This document shows, piece by piece, positions 44,505 to 53,640 of a stretch of 64,000 nucleotides of DNA. The stretch's first letter is position 1. Each line of letters begins with the position of its first letter. Source of the DNA: Cognatundibacterium rivi (GTDB lineage: Bacteria; Pseudomonadota; Gammaproteobacteria; Burkholderiales; Burkholderiaceae_D); the NCBI RefSeq assembly GCF_018139565.1, contig NZ_JAGSPK010000003.1, positions 434,001-498,000 on the forward strand, written 5' to 3'. The notes beneath the pieces are model-generated. The model searched no databases and was not told the origin of the DNA. It saw nothing but the letters and a program-made list of their open reading frames with translations. Position numbers and translations under genes: made by a program.

Positions 44505-46793
44505 TTAACGCTCACTAATCGGTTGATAACCGGAGATATTCCTTTTTAACGCCTCGATCGGGTTATTACCGATACCCAATCGCGCTAAACCGTTCAGTTC
44601 AAGCTGAATGGAAAAACCTGAATTATTGTTGGTACTGTTCACCGCAAAACGCTGTGCGAGGAAGCGTAAAGACCAGCAATCGGCCTTGTATTCGAAACCG
44701 ACCAGACCATCAACAACGCGCTTGTCCATCAGAGAATAATTGCTGCGACCGACGGCATACCAGCGATTCGCAATCGGCCATTGCCCCGAAATATCGAGCT
44801 GTTTTAGCGTATCTCTTTGCAAGCGGTAAGACAGATTCAGGATTTTTTTTACTTCAGGTTGCCAGCGTATGCCATAACTTGCCTGCACCGATTGGTGGGT
44901 ACTCTGATTCAACTGCAAAGCGGCGTCTGCCGACAAAGTCGGTGAGACTTTTCCAGATGCTGCCAACAATAAGTCTGAACGACTCGGGCTGTTCACGTTA
45001 TCCAGTGTGACGCGTTGTGTATTGAAATAAAAGCGCTGTCCCAACGCGAGTTTCAGTCTTTCTTCGCCATCCATTTCAATATAGCGTGAGACCAATGCGG
45101 CCGTAATCTGATTGGCGTCACCAATACGATCCTGACCGGTAAAACGATTTTCACTGAAAATCTGGGCAAAATTGAAATCGGCCACACCGCTGTCAAAATT
45201 AGGAAAATTTGACTGTTCGCGATACGGCGTACGTACGTAGAACAAGCGTGGTTCCAGCGTTTGTGTGACTTCTTTTCCCAACAAACTGGATTGCCGTTCA
45301 AACACCAGGCCACTATCAACAGAAAAAGTCGGAACGACACGGTGGAAATTCGGGTCCTGGCCGGGAACGATATTGGACAACTGATAAGTGGTCGCATGCA
45401 AAGATACTTTCGGCACCACAAAATAGCCAGGCTCAACCATAGGGAAAGAGACCTGAGGATTCAGAACCAGCCTGTCACCACGTACTTGCGTCGGATGCCA
45501 GAAGCGCGTCAGCATTGCATCTGCAGACCAGTCAAATCCTTTTACATCATGCTGTTCGGCATGAAATTGCAGTTGTGGCAAACGATCATACGGCCGATCA
45601 ATCGGTGCCGCATAATCCTGCAACACCTGATAGTTACTAGCACGTAAATTCAGATTCCAGAACGATCCGGTATACGTGAAATTGATGTCACGTAATAATA
45701 AACGCTGCGAAGTCTTGGTAATCGAATTTGAAAAATCCGACGGATAATTATCGTCTGACGCGTAATTCAGATTCCAGTTCAGCGCCAGCTCTGGCAGCAG
45801 TTGTTGCTGATGAACCGACGTCAGGGCATAGCGATTGGTATTCGTGACGCGGTCATTATTGAGCCCCTCAAGACTGGTTTCACCACGGTAGGTTTCACCC
45901 AGATAGCGCCCTTCAGCACCAAGTTGCAAGCCGCGACGTGAAATCACCTTAGGATATAAAGTCAGATCACGATTCGGCGCAATATTGAAATAGTAGGGTA
46001 AGGCGAATTCAGCTCCACCTTTGGATGATGCGCCAAAAACCGGCGGCAGGAAACCGGAATGCCGCGCGCCTGATAACGGAAATGTCAGCGAAGGCGTTGC
46101 CAGAATCGGCGTTCCCAAAAAGTACAGTACGGATTTACTGGCGATCCCTTTATCAAGACCGGTATCGAGATCCAGTGTTTCAGCACGCAAATACCAATCC
46201 GGATCGAGACCGTCGCATGAGCTGTAAGTACCCTGATGAATAACAGAACGCTCTTCATCAATAAAATCGATTTTTTCTGCCTTGCCCTGCGCATTGTTAC
46301 GCAACAGTTTGTACACGGGGTTGATCACATTACCTGAGCTTGAATCAAGCTGGATGCGAGCGCTATCCCCTTTGTAACAATCACCGTTGCGCTGCAAACT
46401 GACCTTCCCTTCGGCATCGACCTCATCTTCAAGAAAGCGATAAGTGGCCTTATCTGCATTCATGGTCGTCGCACCTTTTACCACTTCAACATCATTTTCA
46501 AAGTGGATAAATCGCTCTGGTCTTCCCCATAGACGTTCTGACTGCACGGTTGTCGGGGCGTTTTTATCGTCGGCTTTGGTTTGATTACTTTTCTGGCGTA
46601 GTACCAGATCTTCCTCAAAAGTCCGAGAGGCTGTTGTCTGCGCCTGCGCCTGCGCGAAGAAGGCCGGGACAAGCACCGACACGACAATCGCGGGGATAGT
46701 AGGAAACATCAGCGGTGAGTGAGATAATACGGGTTTCCTGCGCATGTATTCAGAGGTCAGTAAGCGTTTTGCAAGCATGCTGGTCGGTATCAT
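44505..46793 (-). CDS. lptD: LPS-assembly outer-membrane protein LptD
   Basis: An outer-membrane beta-barrel that inserts lipopolysaccharide into the outer leaflet with LptE. After an export signal ending near FFAQAQAQ, the N-terminal OstA-type jellyroll (ERFIHFENDVEVVKGATTMNAD) leads into the barrel with its many aromatic strands. Cys residues occur in the jellyroll and near the C-terminus (KADCW), but the adjacent Cys pair of E. coli LptD is reduced to one. The start is uncertain (46793, 46778, 46745 or 46709) because none has a good ribosome site. It heads the operon and is divergent from amgK. Confidence 0.94.
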   Translation of the reverse strand: MIPTSMLAKRLLTSEYMRRKPVLSHSPLMFPTIPAIVVSVLVPAFFAQAQAQTTASRTFEEDLVLRQKSNQTKADDKNAPTTVQSERLWGRPERFIHFENDVEVVKGATTMNADKATYRFLEDEVDAEGKVSLQRNGDCYKGDSARIQLDSSSGNVINPVYKLLRNNAQGKAEKIDFIDEERSVIHQGTYSSCDGLDPDWYLRAETLDLDTGLDKGIASKSVLYFLGTPILATPSLTFPLSGARHSGFLPPVFGASSKGGAEFALPYYFNIAPNRDLTLYPKVISRRGLQLGAEGRYLGETYRGETSLEGLNNDRVTNTNRYALTSVHQQQLLPELALNWNLNYASDDNYPSDFSNSITKTSQRLLLRDINFTYTGSFWNLNLRASNYQVLQDYAAPIDRPYDRLPQLQFHAEQHDVKGFDWSADAMLTRFWHPTQVRGDRLVLNPQVSFPMVEPGYFVVPKVSLHATTYQLSNIVPGQDPNFHRVVPTFSVDSGLVFERQSSLLGKEVTQTLEPRLFYVRTPYREQSNFPNFDSGVADFNFAQIFSENRFTGQDRIGDANQITAALVSRYIEMDGEERLKLALGQRFYFNTQRVTLDNVNSPSRSDLLLAASGKVSPTLSADAALQLNQSTHQSVQASYGIRWQPEVKKILNLSYRLQRDTLKQLDISGQWPIANRWYAVGRSNYSLMDKRVVDGLVGFEYKADCWSLRFLAQRFAVNSTNNNSGFSIQLELNGLARLGIGNNPIEALKRNISGYQPISER

Positions 46794-46891
46794 TCAGACA
46801 ATCCGCCAGAAATCAGTCGCCTATTATAGGTGAAATGCTGAGAAAACCAGCTGAACAGTGCAGACAAACTAACTCTCTTATTATTTTACCC

Positions 46892-47959
46892 ATGTCATCC
46901 ACCGTTACACCGACGCAAACACCGACACAAAATCCCTCTTTGCCGGAAAAAAAAGAAGAACGCCGCCTAGCTCTGCGTGAATGGTTGACAACTCTTCCGG
47001 CTCAGGAATTACTGCTAGAAACCATGCGTCCAGCATCAGCCGACGCCAGTTTTCGCCAGTTCTACCGGATTGATACAAAAAGTGGCAACAGCCTGATCGC
47101 GGTTGATGCCCCACCCGCCACGGAAAATTCAGCCGCCTATATCAAGGTGGCCGATCTGTTCCGGCAAATGAATTTATCGGTACCGGAAATTTTTGCGCAA
47201 GATCTGACTCAGGGCTTTTTGCTGGTCAGCGATATGGGACAGCATACCTATGCGCATGTACTGAATAATGACACCGCTCACAAACTGTATCTGGAAGCGA
47301 TTGACAGCCTGATTTTGCTGCAAACCCAGAGTCAGCCCGACGTTTTGCCTGAATACGACCGCGCATTTTTGTTGCGTGAACTGAATATTTTCACAGAGTG
47401 GTATATCGGCAAACATCTGGGCGTCACCCTTACAGAAACGCAAACCAAAACGCTGGACAAGGTCTTTGAACATCTGATCACCAGCGCAATGGCACAACCA
47501 CAAGTCTTCGTGCACCGCGATTTTCACTCACGCAATCTGCTCTGGATGGACAAAGGTAACCCCGGCATCGTTGATTTTCAGGATGCAGTATATGGTCCCC
47601 TTACCTACGATCTGGTGTCTTTGTTACGTGATGCGTATGTACAATGGGATGAAGAAATGGTGCTCGACTGGGCCATACGCTATTGGGAAAAAGCCAAACG
47701 TGCCGGCTTACCAGTTCCTACCGACATCGACAATTTCTACCGCGACTTTGAATGGATGGGCTTACAACGTCATCTGAAAATTCTCGGCATTTTCAGCCGT
47801 TTGTCGCACCGCGATGGCAAAGACACCTATCTCGCAGACATTCCAACCGTCATGGAATATATACGCAAGACCTCACACCGTTACAAAGAACTGGTGCCGC
47901 TGTTGCGCTTGCTCGATGAATTAGAAAATACCGCGCCACAAGTTGGCTATACATTCTGA
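46892..47959 (+). CDS. amgK: Anomeric MurNAc/GlcNAc kinase AmgK
   Basis: A 355-aa kinase of the aminoglycoside phosphotransferase fold. The catalytic Brenner motif VHRDFHSRNLLW begins near residue 208, followed by the metal-binding GIVDFQDAVYGP. Together with the adjacent MurU gene this is the MurNAc salvage route known from pseudomonads, in which AmgK phosphorylates MurNAc at C1, bypassing the early fosfomycin-sensitive steps. The start at 46892 fits the soluble N-terminus; the upstream in-frame stretch overlaps the lptD leader and is not needed. It is divergent from lptD, as in Pseudomonas. Confidence 0.92.
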   Translation: MSSTVTPTQTPTQNPSLPEKKEERRLALREWLTTLPAQELLLETMRPASADASFRQFYRIDTKSGNSLIAVDAPPATENSAAYIKVADLFRQMNLSVPEIFAQDLTQGFLLVSDMGQHTYAHVLNNDTAHKLYLEAIDSLILLQTQSQPDVLPEYDRAFLLRELNIFTEWYIGKHLGVTLTETQTKTLDKVFEHLITSAMAQPQVFVHRDFHSRNLLWMDKGNPGIVDFQDAVYGPLTYDLVSLLRDAYVQWDEEMVLDWAIRYWEKAKRAGLPVPTDIDNFYRDFEWMGLQRHLKILGIFSRLSHRDGKDTYLADIPTVMEYIRKTSHRYKELVPLLRLLDELENTAPQVGYTF

Positions 47960-47969
47960 GGCAACCATC

Positions 47970-48683
47970 ATGAAAGCCATGTTACTCGCAGCGGGGCGCG
48001 GTGAACGCATGCGCCCATTGACCGATGATTGTCCGAAACCTTTACTGAAGGTGCGTGGCAGACCGCTGATCGTCTGGCATCTGCTGAATCTGGCGAAAGC
48101 AGGCATCACCGAGATCATTATTAATCATGCGCATCTGGGTCACATGATAGAAGATGCACTGGGTGATGGCTCTCAATTCGGTGCGCAGATTCAGTATTCG
48201 GCAGAAGTCAGTGCGCTTGAAACTGCAGGTGGTATCGCCAAAGCGCTGCCTCTGATCGGCGAAGATCCGTTTGTAGTTGTATCTGCCGATATTTACATTC
48301 CGCATTTTGATTTTAAAGAATGCCTGAACACGCTGGAAGACAATGATCCATGGGGTAATCCGCACCCTGCCGATCAGCGCGATATCGCCTGGCTGTATAT
48401 GGTGAAAAATCCGTCCTTTCATCCCGGTGGCGACTTTGCCATGACGCTGATGGGTCTCTCGAACGAAGGCACACCTAGACATACCTTTGCCAATGTCGGC
48501 GTGTATCGTCCGGAAATGTTTGCCAGCATACGCCCTGGCGATTACGCCAAGCTCGGCCCGCTGCTGCGTGAATACATCGATGCGGGTCGCGTCGGTGGCG
48601 AATTGTATCGTGGCGAATGGCATAATCTGGGGACTCCGGATCAGTTACAGGCACTCAATGCGCCGTTGACATTCAAGCGTTGA
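47970..48683 (+). CDS. murU: MurNAc-1-phosphate uridylyltransferase MurU
   Basis: A 237-aa nucleotidyltransferase that makes UDP-MurNAc from MurNAc-1-P. The pyrophosphorylase motif is LLAAGRGERMRPLTDDCPKP; the sugar-binding part has ETAGGIAKAL and the metal Asp in VVVSADIYIP. GAGGCAACCATC precedes the start at 47970, 10 bp after amgK. The stop codon overlaps a TTG start candidate of the next gene. Confidence 0.93.
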   Translation: MKAMLLAAGRGERMRPLTDDCPKPLLKVRGRPLIVWHLLNLAKAGITEIIINHAHLGHMIEDALGDGSQFGAQIQYSAEVSALETAGGIAKALPLIGEDPFVVVSADIYIPHFDFKECLNTLEDNDPWGNPHPADQRDIAWLYMVKNPSFHPGGDFAMTLMGLSNEGTPRHTFANVGVYRPEMFASIRPGDYAKLGPLLREYIDAGRVGGELYRGEWHNLGTPDQLQALNAPLTFKR

Positions 48684-48688
48684 AAGCA

Positions 48689-50041
48689 ATGCAAAAACAC
48701 AGTCATGCCCATTTCCAGCTCCGCCGCCAGCGTTTGATGGCGTTAATGCGAGCGCATGGCGGCGGTGTCGCCATCATTCCAACCGCACAGGAATATCTGC
48801 GTAACAACGATAATCCGTTTCCATTCCGGCACGACAGTTATTTTTATTATCTGTCCGGTTTTGATGAGCCTGAAGCAGTATTGGTGTTAGTTGCCAATGC
48901 AAATGAAGAAAAATCGATATTGTTTTGCCGTGAGAAAAATCCCGAACGTGAAATCTGGGATGGTTTCCGTTTCGGGCCGGAAGCAGCTAAAACTGCATTC
49001 AGTTTTGATCTCGCTGATGCCATCGACAATATCGACACTGCAATGCCGGATTTTCTGGCCGATGCGCACACCTTGTTTTACAGCACGGCCGCAGAACCGC
49101 ATCTGGACACGCAGGTACACCAATGGCTGCAGGCAATACGTGCCAGAAGCCGCACAGGGATTCAGGCTCCGGCACGAACACTGGATGTAAGGGTCTTGCT
49201 GGATGAAATGCGACTGATCAAAGACGAGACAGAAATCACACTGATGCAGCGCGCCGCCAGCATCTCTGCTGCTGCACATACGCGAGCAATGCGCAGCGCC
49301 CGTCCGGGTCAGTTTGAATATGAACTCGAAGCCGAATTACTGCATGAGTTTCTGCGTCAGGGTGCGCAAGCACCTGCTTATGGCTCTATCGTTGCTGCCG
49401 GAGCCAATGCTTGCATCCTTCATTATCAGAGCAACCGGGCGCAGATTAAAGACGGAGATTTGATCCTGATCGATGCGGGCTGCGAATTCAACAGTTACGC
49501 TTCCGATATCACGCGCACATTTCCAGCCAATGGCCGCTTCAGTCCTGCACAAAAGACCTTGTATAACATCGTGTTGGCAGCTCAGCAAGCGGCACTGGAC
49601 TGCGCGCAGCCGGGCAGCCGGTATATGGATGGGCATCACGCCGCCTTGCGCGTGTTAACGCAGGGGATGCTGGATACCGGTTTGTTGAATAAAAATAGTG
49701 TCAGCAATCTTGACGACGCATTAGCAAGTCAGGCTTACCGGCGTTTTTATATGCATGGCACGGGACACTGGCTGGGTCTGGATGTGCATGACGTCGGCAA
49801 TTACAGAGAAAATGAATATAGCGGCGATGAAAAACCTTATCGTCAGTTGCAGGCCGGGATGGTGATCACGATAGAGCCTGGCATCTACGTGCAGCCAGCA
49901 CCCGATGTGCCGGAGAAATTCTGGAATATCGGCATTCGCATCGAAGACGACATCCTGATTACCGCTGACGGACATCGCAACCTGAGCCGGGATACACCAA
50001 AAACGGTGAAAGAAATTGAAGCAGAAATGCGATCCAAATAG
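48689..50041 (+). CDS. pepP: Xaa-Pro aminopeptidase P
   Basis: A 450-aa pita-bread metallopeptidase removing N-terminal residues before proline. The five dinuclear-metal ligands can be placed: Asp in IDAGCEFNSYASDITRTF (two Asp), His in MHGTGHWLGLDVHD, Glu in ITIEPGIYV and Glu in GIRIEDDILI. Length matches E. coli PepP. The ATG at 48689 is chosen over the TTG at 48680. It is in the amgK-murU-pepP-ubiH unit. Confidence 0.95.
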   Translation: MQKHSHAHFQLRRQRLMALMRAHGGGVAIIPTAQEYLRNNDNPFPFRHDSYFYYLSGFDEPEAVLVLVANANEEKSILFCREKNPEREIWDGFRFGPEAAKTAFSFDLADAIDNIDTAMPDFLADAHTLFYSTAAEPHLDTQVHQWLQAIRARSRTGIQAPARTLDVRVLLDEMRLIKDETEITLMQRAASISAAAHTRAMRSARPGQFEYELEAELLHEFLRQGAQAPAYGSIVAAGANACILHYQSNRAQIKDGDLILIDAGCEFNSYASDITRTFPANGRFSPAQKTLYNIVLAAQQAALDCAQPGSRYMDGHHAALRVLTQGMLDTGLLNKNSVSNLDDALASQAYRRFYMHGTGHWLGLDVHDVGNYRENEYSGDEKPYRQLQAGMVITIEPGIYVQPAPDVPEKFWNIGIRIEDDILITADGHRNLSRDTPKTVKEIEAEMRSK

Positions 50042-50044
50042 ATT

Positions 50045-51235
50045 ATGAAATCAACGACTCCAGCCATTATCAATGATGTCGACATCGCCATTTGCGGTGC
50101 TGGCCCTGCTGGGCAGGCACTCGCTTTACTGTTGCATAAACAGGGTATAGCAGCGGACAGGATCGCCTTATTTGATGGTAAAACAAGCGCTGAAGCAGAA
50201 CAGGATGCACGCACTATCGCACTATCCGCCGGCAGTCAGCAAATTTTAGCGATGGCAGGCAGTTGGCCTGTCAAAGCAACGCAGATCAATGAGATTCATG
50301 TCTCGCGACGCGGACATTTCGGCCGCAGTCTGATCAAAGCCAATGATTATGCGGTGCCAGCCTTAGGCTATGTTGCACGTTACGGCGACATCATCGCACC
50401 GATGCAAACGGAAATCGCACGCACCGGTATCCGGATTTTCCGCCCGTTACTGGTTCGCGGTCTGGACGAGGCAGATGACCATGTACGCCTGAATCTGCAA
50501 CATCCTGTCACTGGCGAAAACAGCAGCATGAGCGCGAATGTCGTTGTGCAAGCGGAAGGCGGTACGTTTTCCGATCAGTCTGCACGCACGCACCGCCACG
50601 ATTATCAGCAAATCGCGATTATCGCCCATGTCACCAGCGATCAGCCCGTGCTGCACCGGGCGTTTGAGCGCTTTACCGAACAAGGGCCGCTCGCCTTATT
50701 ACCGCAAGAAGATGGTTATGCGCTGGTCTGGTGTGTGCGTCCGGCTGTGGCCGAACAATTATCTGCCGCCGATGATCTGCACTTTAAACAAGCCTTACAA
50801 CAGGCATTCGGCAATCGCATCGGGCAACTGCAACAGGTATCAGAACGGGTATCTTACCCACTCGGCCTGAATGCACAGGCACACGCAACAGCCCGCACCG
50901 TCAGCATAGGCAACGCAGCCCAGACTTTGCATCCGGTAGCTGGGCAGGGCTTGAACCTGGGATTACGGGATACGTTCGTGCTGGCACGTTGCCTGAGCCG
51001 CCATGCACATCAACTAGATCATCCAGCGGCCGCATTGGAACAATTCATCCGGCAAAGGCAAGCCGATCGCAACATCACCATTCGCCTGACCGATACGCTG
51101 GCCCGCATTTTTGCCAGTACGCCAGATGGCTCATTGACACAATCACTACTGGGTTTGGGTCTGAGTGTCGTCGATATGTTCAAACCCGCGCGCGATGTAC
51201 TGGCAGAGCAAATGATGTACGGCTGGCGCGAATAA
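50045..51235 (+). CDS. ubiH: UbiH/UbiF-type FAD-dependent ubiquinone hydroxylase
   Basis: A 396-aa FAD monooxygenase of ubiquinone synthesis. The dinucleotide site CGAGPAGQALALLL is at the start, the second flavin motif GNAAQTLHPVAGQGLNLGLRD near residue 285, and the DARTIALSAGS block is typical of UbiH. It begins 3 bp after pepP; the pepP-ubiH pairing is common and supports UbiH (2-octaprenyl-6-methoxyphenol hydroxylase) over UbiF, although one enzyme can do more than one hydroxylation. Confidence 0.9.
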   Translation: MKSTTPAIINDVDIAICGAGPAGQALALLLHKQGIAADRIALFDGKTSAEAEQDARTIALSAGSQQILAMAGSWPVKATQINEIHVSRRGHFGRSLIKANDYAVPALGYVARYGDIIAPMQTEIARTGIRIFRPLLVRGLDEADDHVRLNLQHPVTGENSSMSANVVVQAEGGTFSDQSARTHRHDYQQIAIIAHVTSDQPVLHRAFERFTEQGPLALLPQEDGYALVWCVRPAVAEQLSAADDLHFKQALQQAFGNRIGQLQQVSERVSYPLGLNAQAHATARTVSIGNAAQTLHPVAGQGLNLGLRDTFVLARCLSRHAHQLDHPAAALEQFIRQRQADRNITIRLTDTLARIFASTPDGSLTQSLLGLGLSVVDMFKPARDVLAEQMMYGWRE

Positions 51236-51315
51236 GGTGAATTCGTGCTGATCATCTCTGATATTCGCATGGATTGCCTTGCCGGATTTTAAGGCAGTGC
51301 ATTTTTTAAACAAGC

Positions 51316-51321
51316 TATAAT
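51316..51321 (+). promoter_or_regulatory. Consensus -10 box upstream of the 70-aa gene
   Basis: A perfect TATAAT, 34 bp before the ATG at 51355. No good -35 is visible at the usual distance. A short TGCCTT/AAGGCA hairpin with a following T run (about 51275-51307) lies just upstream and could end the ubiH transcript. Confidence 0.4.
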
Positions 51322-51354
51322 CCGCCCCTGTATTACCAACATGAAGGAAACACC

Positions 51355-51567
51355 ATGAAATTACGCACAAAAAGACGCGCACTGAATTACAGCCGTTTAT
51401 ACAACCACCAGCTCGCCACTGTACTGGAAGCCGCCTACGAAGATTTCCGCGTCAGCTTTGCAAAAGACGGCGAATCCCTTTCTGAATCGCTCGATTCTCT
51501 GCAAAAACTGGGTGCCAGCTATCGCCATTTCAGAAAATTTGCACTGCGTTTTTCGTTCGCACGCTGA
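51355..51567 (+). CDS. Small basic protein of unknown function
   Basis: A 70-aa soluble protein with an excellent ribosome site (GAAGGAAACACC). It is rich in Arg, Lys, Leu and aromatic residues (MKLRTKRRALNYSRLYNHQL, later SYRHFRKFALRF), with a short acidic middle, likely helical. Its own -10 box and a downstream hairpin (51588-51610) suggest it is a real monocistronic gene. Function unknown. Confidence 0.65.
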   Translation: MKLRTKRRALNYSRLYNHQLATVLEAAYEDFRVSFAKDGESLSESLDSLQKLGASYRHFRKFALRFSFAR

Positions 51568-51759
51568 TCCAGATCGGTATCTCATCCGGAAGGGCGTATT
51601 GTCCTTCCGCGTAACAGAATTAATACAGGCTTAACATCACAGCGTATTTCTGGCGGTATACGCATGACGGATTTTGTCAGCAAAGCCGCAGCGACTACCA
51701 CGAGGCAATGCGGATAAGGTCTGACAAGGTTTTGCAGAGAAAATCATACATCATGATAA

Positions 51760-52215
51760 TTAATCTATCGGTAAACCGCTGACCGGTTTAATTTCCTCCA
51801 TACAAATCATCGAACGCAGAGAAGCTACACCAGATACCTGCATCAGCGTATCCGTCAAAAACTGCGACAAACTTTTGAGGTCTTTGGCGACAACCTTCAG
51901 GATGTAATCGAAGTCGCCTGAAATAGTGTGACATTCAATGATGTCGGGAAATGCCATCAGTTGTCGCTCAACCTCCCTTACATTACGAAACTGCTCGCGA
52001 TCCAGCGACAGGTTTACAAACGCCATGACGCCGAGACCAACGGCCTCAGGTGTAACTTGTGCAACGTAGCCGCGTATCACTTTCTTTTCTTCCAGCGTTC
52101 TGACCCGGCGTAAGGTTTGCGGCGCCGACAAATGTATCTGCTCAGCCAGATGCAAATTACTCATACGCCCATCTTCTTGCAAGCAACGCAAAATGCTGCG
52201 GTCATAATTATCCAT
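51760..52215 (-). CDS. Lrp/AsnC-family transcriptional regulator
   Basis: A 151-aa regulator: N-terminal helix-turn-helix (DNYDRSILRCLQEDGRMSNL then LSAPQTLRRVRTLEEKKVI), linker and C-terminal RAM effector domain (ECHTISGDFDYILKVVAKDL). It is divergent from ornithine cyclodeaminase, separated by 298 bp of AT-rich DNA, and most likely controls that gene and the arginase gene in response to an amino acid such as arginine, ornithine or proline (inference from position). Confidence 0.93.
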   Translation of the reverse strand: MDNYDRSILRCLQEDGRMSNLHLAEQIHLSAPQTLRRVRTLEEKKVIRGYVAQVTPEAVGLGVMAFVNLSLDREQFRNVREVERQLMAFPDIIECHTISGDFDYILKVVAKDLKSLSQFLTDTLMQVSGVASLRSMICMEEIKPVSGLPID

Positions 52216-52513
52216 CTCAACCTCTTATCGGTATATTTTATTAAAAATCTTATTTTAGAAATTTAAACATACTAATTATAAATAAATGAAATTAAATTTC
52301 TTTTTTAATAAATAAATCATTAAATTTAGCAATCTAATTATTGGCGTGACTGACTACAATCTTCCATAGAACACGTCATTCAACAACGCACACAGATGCG
52401 TGAGGCTTTTGCGAAATTCAGAAAATTTCGCAGCAGCTTCTGGAGTAACTGCGCGCCAGCAAATCACCTCAGTGACGATGTTTCTGCTCACCAAATCTAT
52501 TAAGGAGAACATC
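52216..52513. promoter_or_regulatory. AT-rich control region between lrp-type gene and ocd
   Basis: 298 bp, with a very AT-rich stretch (about 52235-52345) made of poly-A/T and AATTTAA motifs as expected for Lrp-type wrapping sites. Closer to ocd lies a perfect hairpin GCGAAATT-CAGAA-AATTTCGC (52411-52431) that would fall in the ocd leader. The ocd ribosome site is TAAGGAGAACATC. Confidence 0.5.
52411..52431 (+). promoter_or_regulatory. 8-bp inverted repeat in the ocd leader
   Basis: GCGAAATT and AATTTCGC separated by CAGAA. It may be an operator or an RNA hairpin; there is no T-tract after it, so it is not a simple terminator. It is 83 bp before the ocd start codon. Confidence 0.4.
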
Positions 52514-53605
52514 ATGGTCGCATTCATTGGTACACAAGACATGCAACGACATCTGCGTGAAGTCGGACTGGAGAGAGCCATTACCCGCATGGCGGCAATG
52601 ATCGAGGAAGACTATCTGCGCTGGGAACGCTTCGATAAATCGGCAAGGGTTGCACATCATTCGGATGTCGGCGTCATAGAACTGATGCCGATTTCTGACG
52701 GCAGCAACTATTCATTTAAGTACGTGAATGGTCATCCCAAAAACACGGAAACGGGCTTACTGACAGTCACTGCATTTGGTGTGTTGGCCGACGTCACCAC
52801 AGGTTATCCACGTCTGTTATCAGAGTTAACACTAACAACGGCAATACGTACCGCAGCCACCTCGGCAATGGCTGCTAAATATCTGGCACGTAAAAACTGT
52901 CGCAGCATGGCATTGATAGGCAATGGTGCGCAGAGTGAATTTCAGGCCATTGCGTTCTATACGATGTTGGGAATTAAGGAATTACGAATTTACGATATTG
53001 ATCAGAAGGCCAGCGATAAGCTGATGCGTAATTTACGCGCTTATCCTGAAATACGCGTCATTCGCGCCGACTCTGTCGCTGCTGCAGTCAAAGGTGCAGA
53101 TGTGATCACGACGGTCACGGCAGATAAAACCAATGCGACAATTCTGACGCCGGACATGATAGAAGCGGGTGTGCATATCAACGCCGTCGGTGGCGACTGT
53201 CCAGGAAAAACGGAACTGCATGCAGAGATTCTGCGACGGGCCAACGTCGTTGTCGAATACGAACCGCAATCACGCATTGAAGGGGAATTGCAGCAAATGC
53301 CGGCAGACTTCCAGGTGACTGAATTGTGGACTATCCTGCGCTCAGGCAAAGCCTATCGCCAAAGCGTGGAAAATATCACGATCTTTGATTCTGTCGGTTT
53401 TGCGCTGGAAGATTTCTCTGCAATGCGTTATCTGGAGCAATATGTGATGCCGCAATCTTCGACCGAACTTGATCTGCTGCCTGTGATGCGCAATCCTAAA
53501 GATCTGTTCGGCCTGGGTGTAAGCAGTACAGAAGATTGCAATACCAACCTGCGCAGCAGTGAAAAAGAATACGATAGTCTTCCTGAAATACCCACTCCGG
53601 CTTAA
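52514..53605 (+). CDS. Ornithine cyclodeaminase family protein
   Basis: A 363-aa NAD-dependent enzyme of the ornithine cyclodeaminase/mu-crystallin family, converting ornithine to proline and ammonia. The Rossmann motif is ALIGNGAQSEFQA; preceding TTAIRTAATSAMAAKYLARK and following INAVGGDCPGKTELH are typical. Its neighbour is arginase, so the pair forms an arginine-to-proline pathway. The start at 52514 is fixed by TAAGGAGAACATC; an in-frame upstream start at 52400 is rejected. Confidence 0.93.
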   Translation: MVAFIGTQDMQRHLREVGLERAITRMAAMIEEDYLRWERFDKSARVAHHSDVGVIELMPISDGSNYSFKYVNGHPKNTETGLLTVTAFGVLADVTTGYPRLLSELTLTTAIRTAATSAMAAKYLARKNCRSMALIGNGAQSEFQAIAFYTMLGIKELRIYDIDQKASDKLMRNLRAYPEIRVIRADSVAAAVKGADVITTVTADKTNATILTPDMIEAGVHINAVGGDCPGKTELHAEILRRANVVVEYEPQSRIEGELQQMPADFQVTELWTILRSGKAYRQSVENITIFDSVGFALEDFSAMRYLEQYVMPQSSTELDLLPVMRNPKDLFGLGVSSTEDCNTNLRSSEKEYDSLPEIPTPA

Positions 53606-53640
53606 ACTTGCGCCCATCTCACCCACATAATTTAAAAAGA

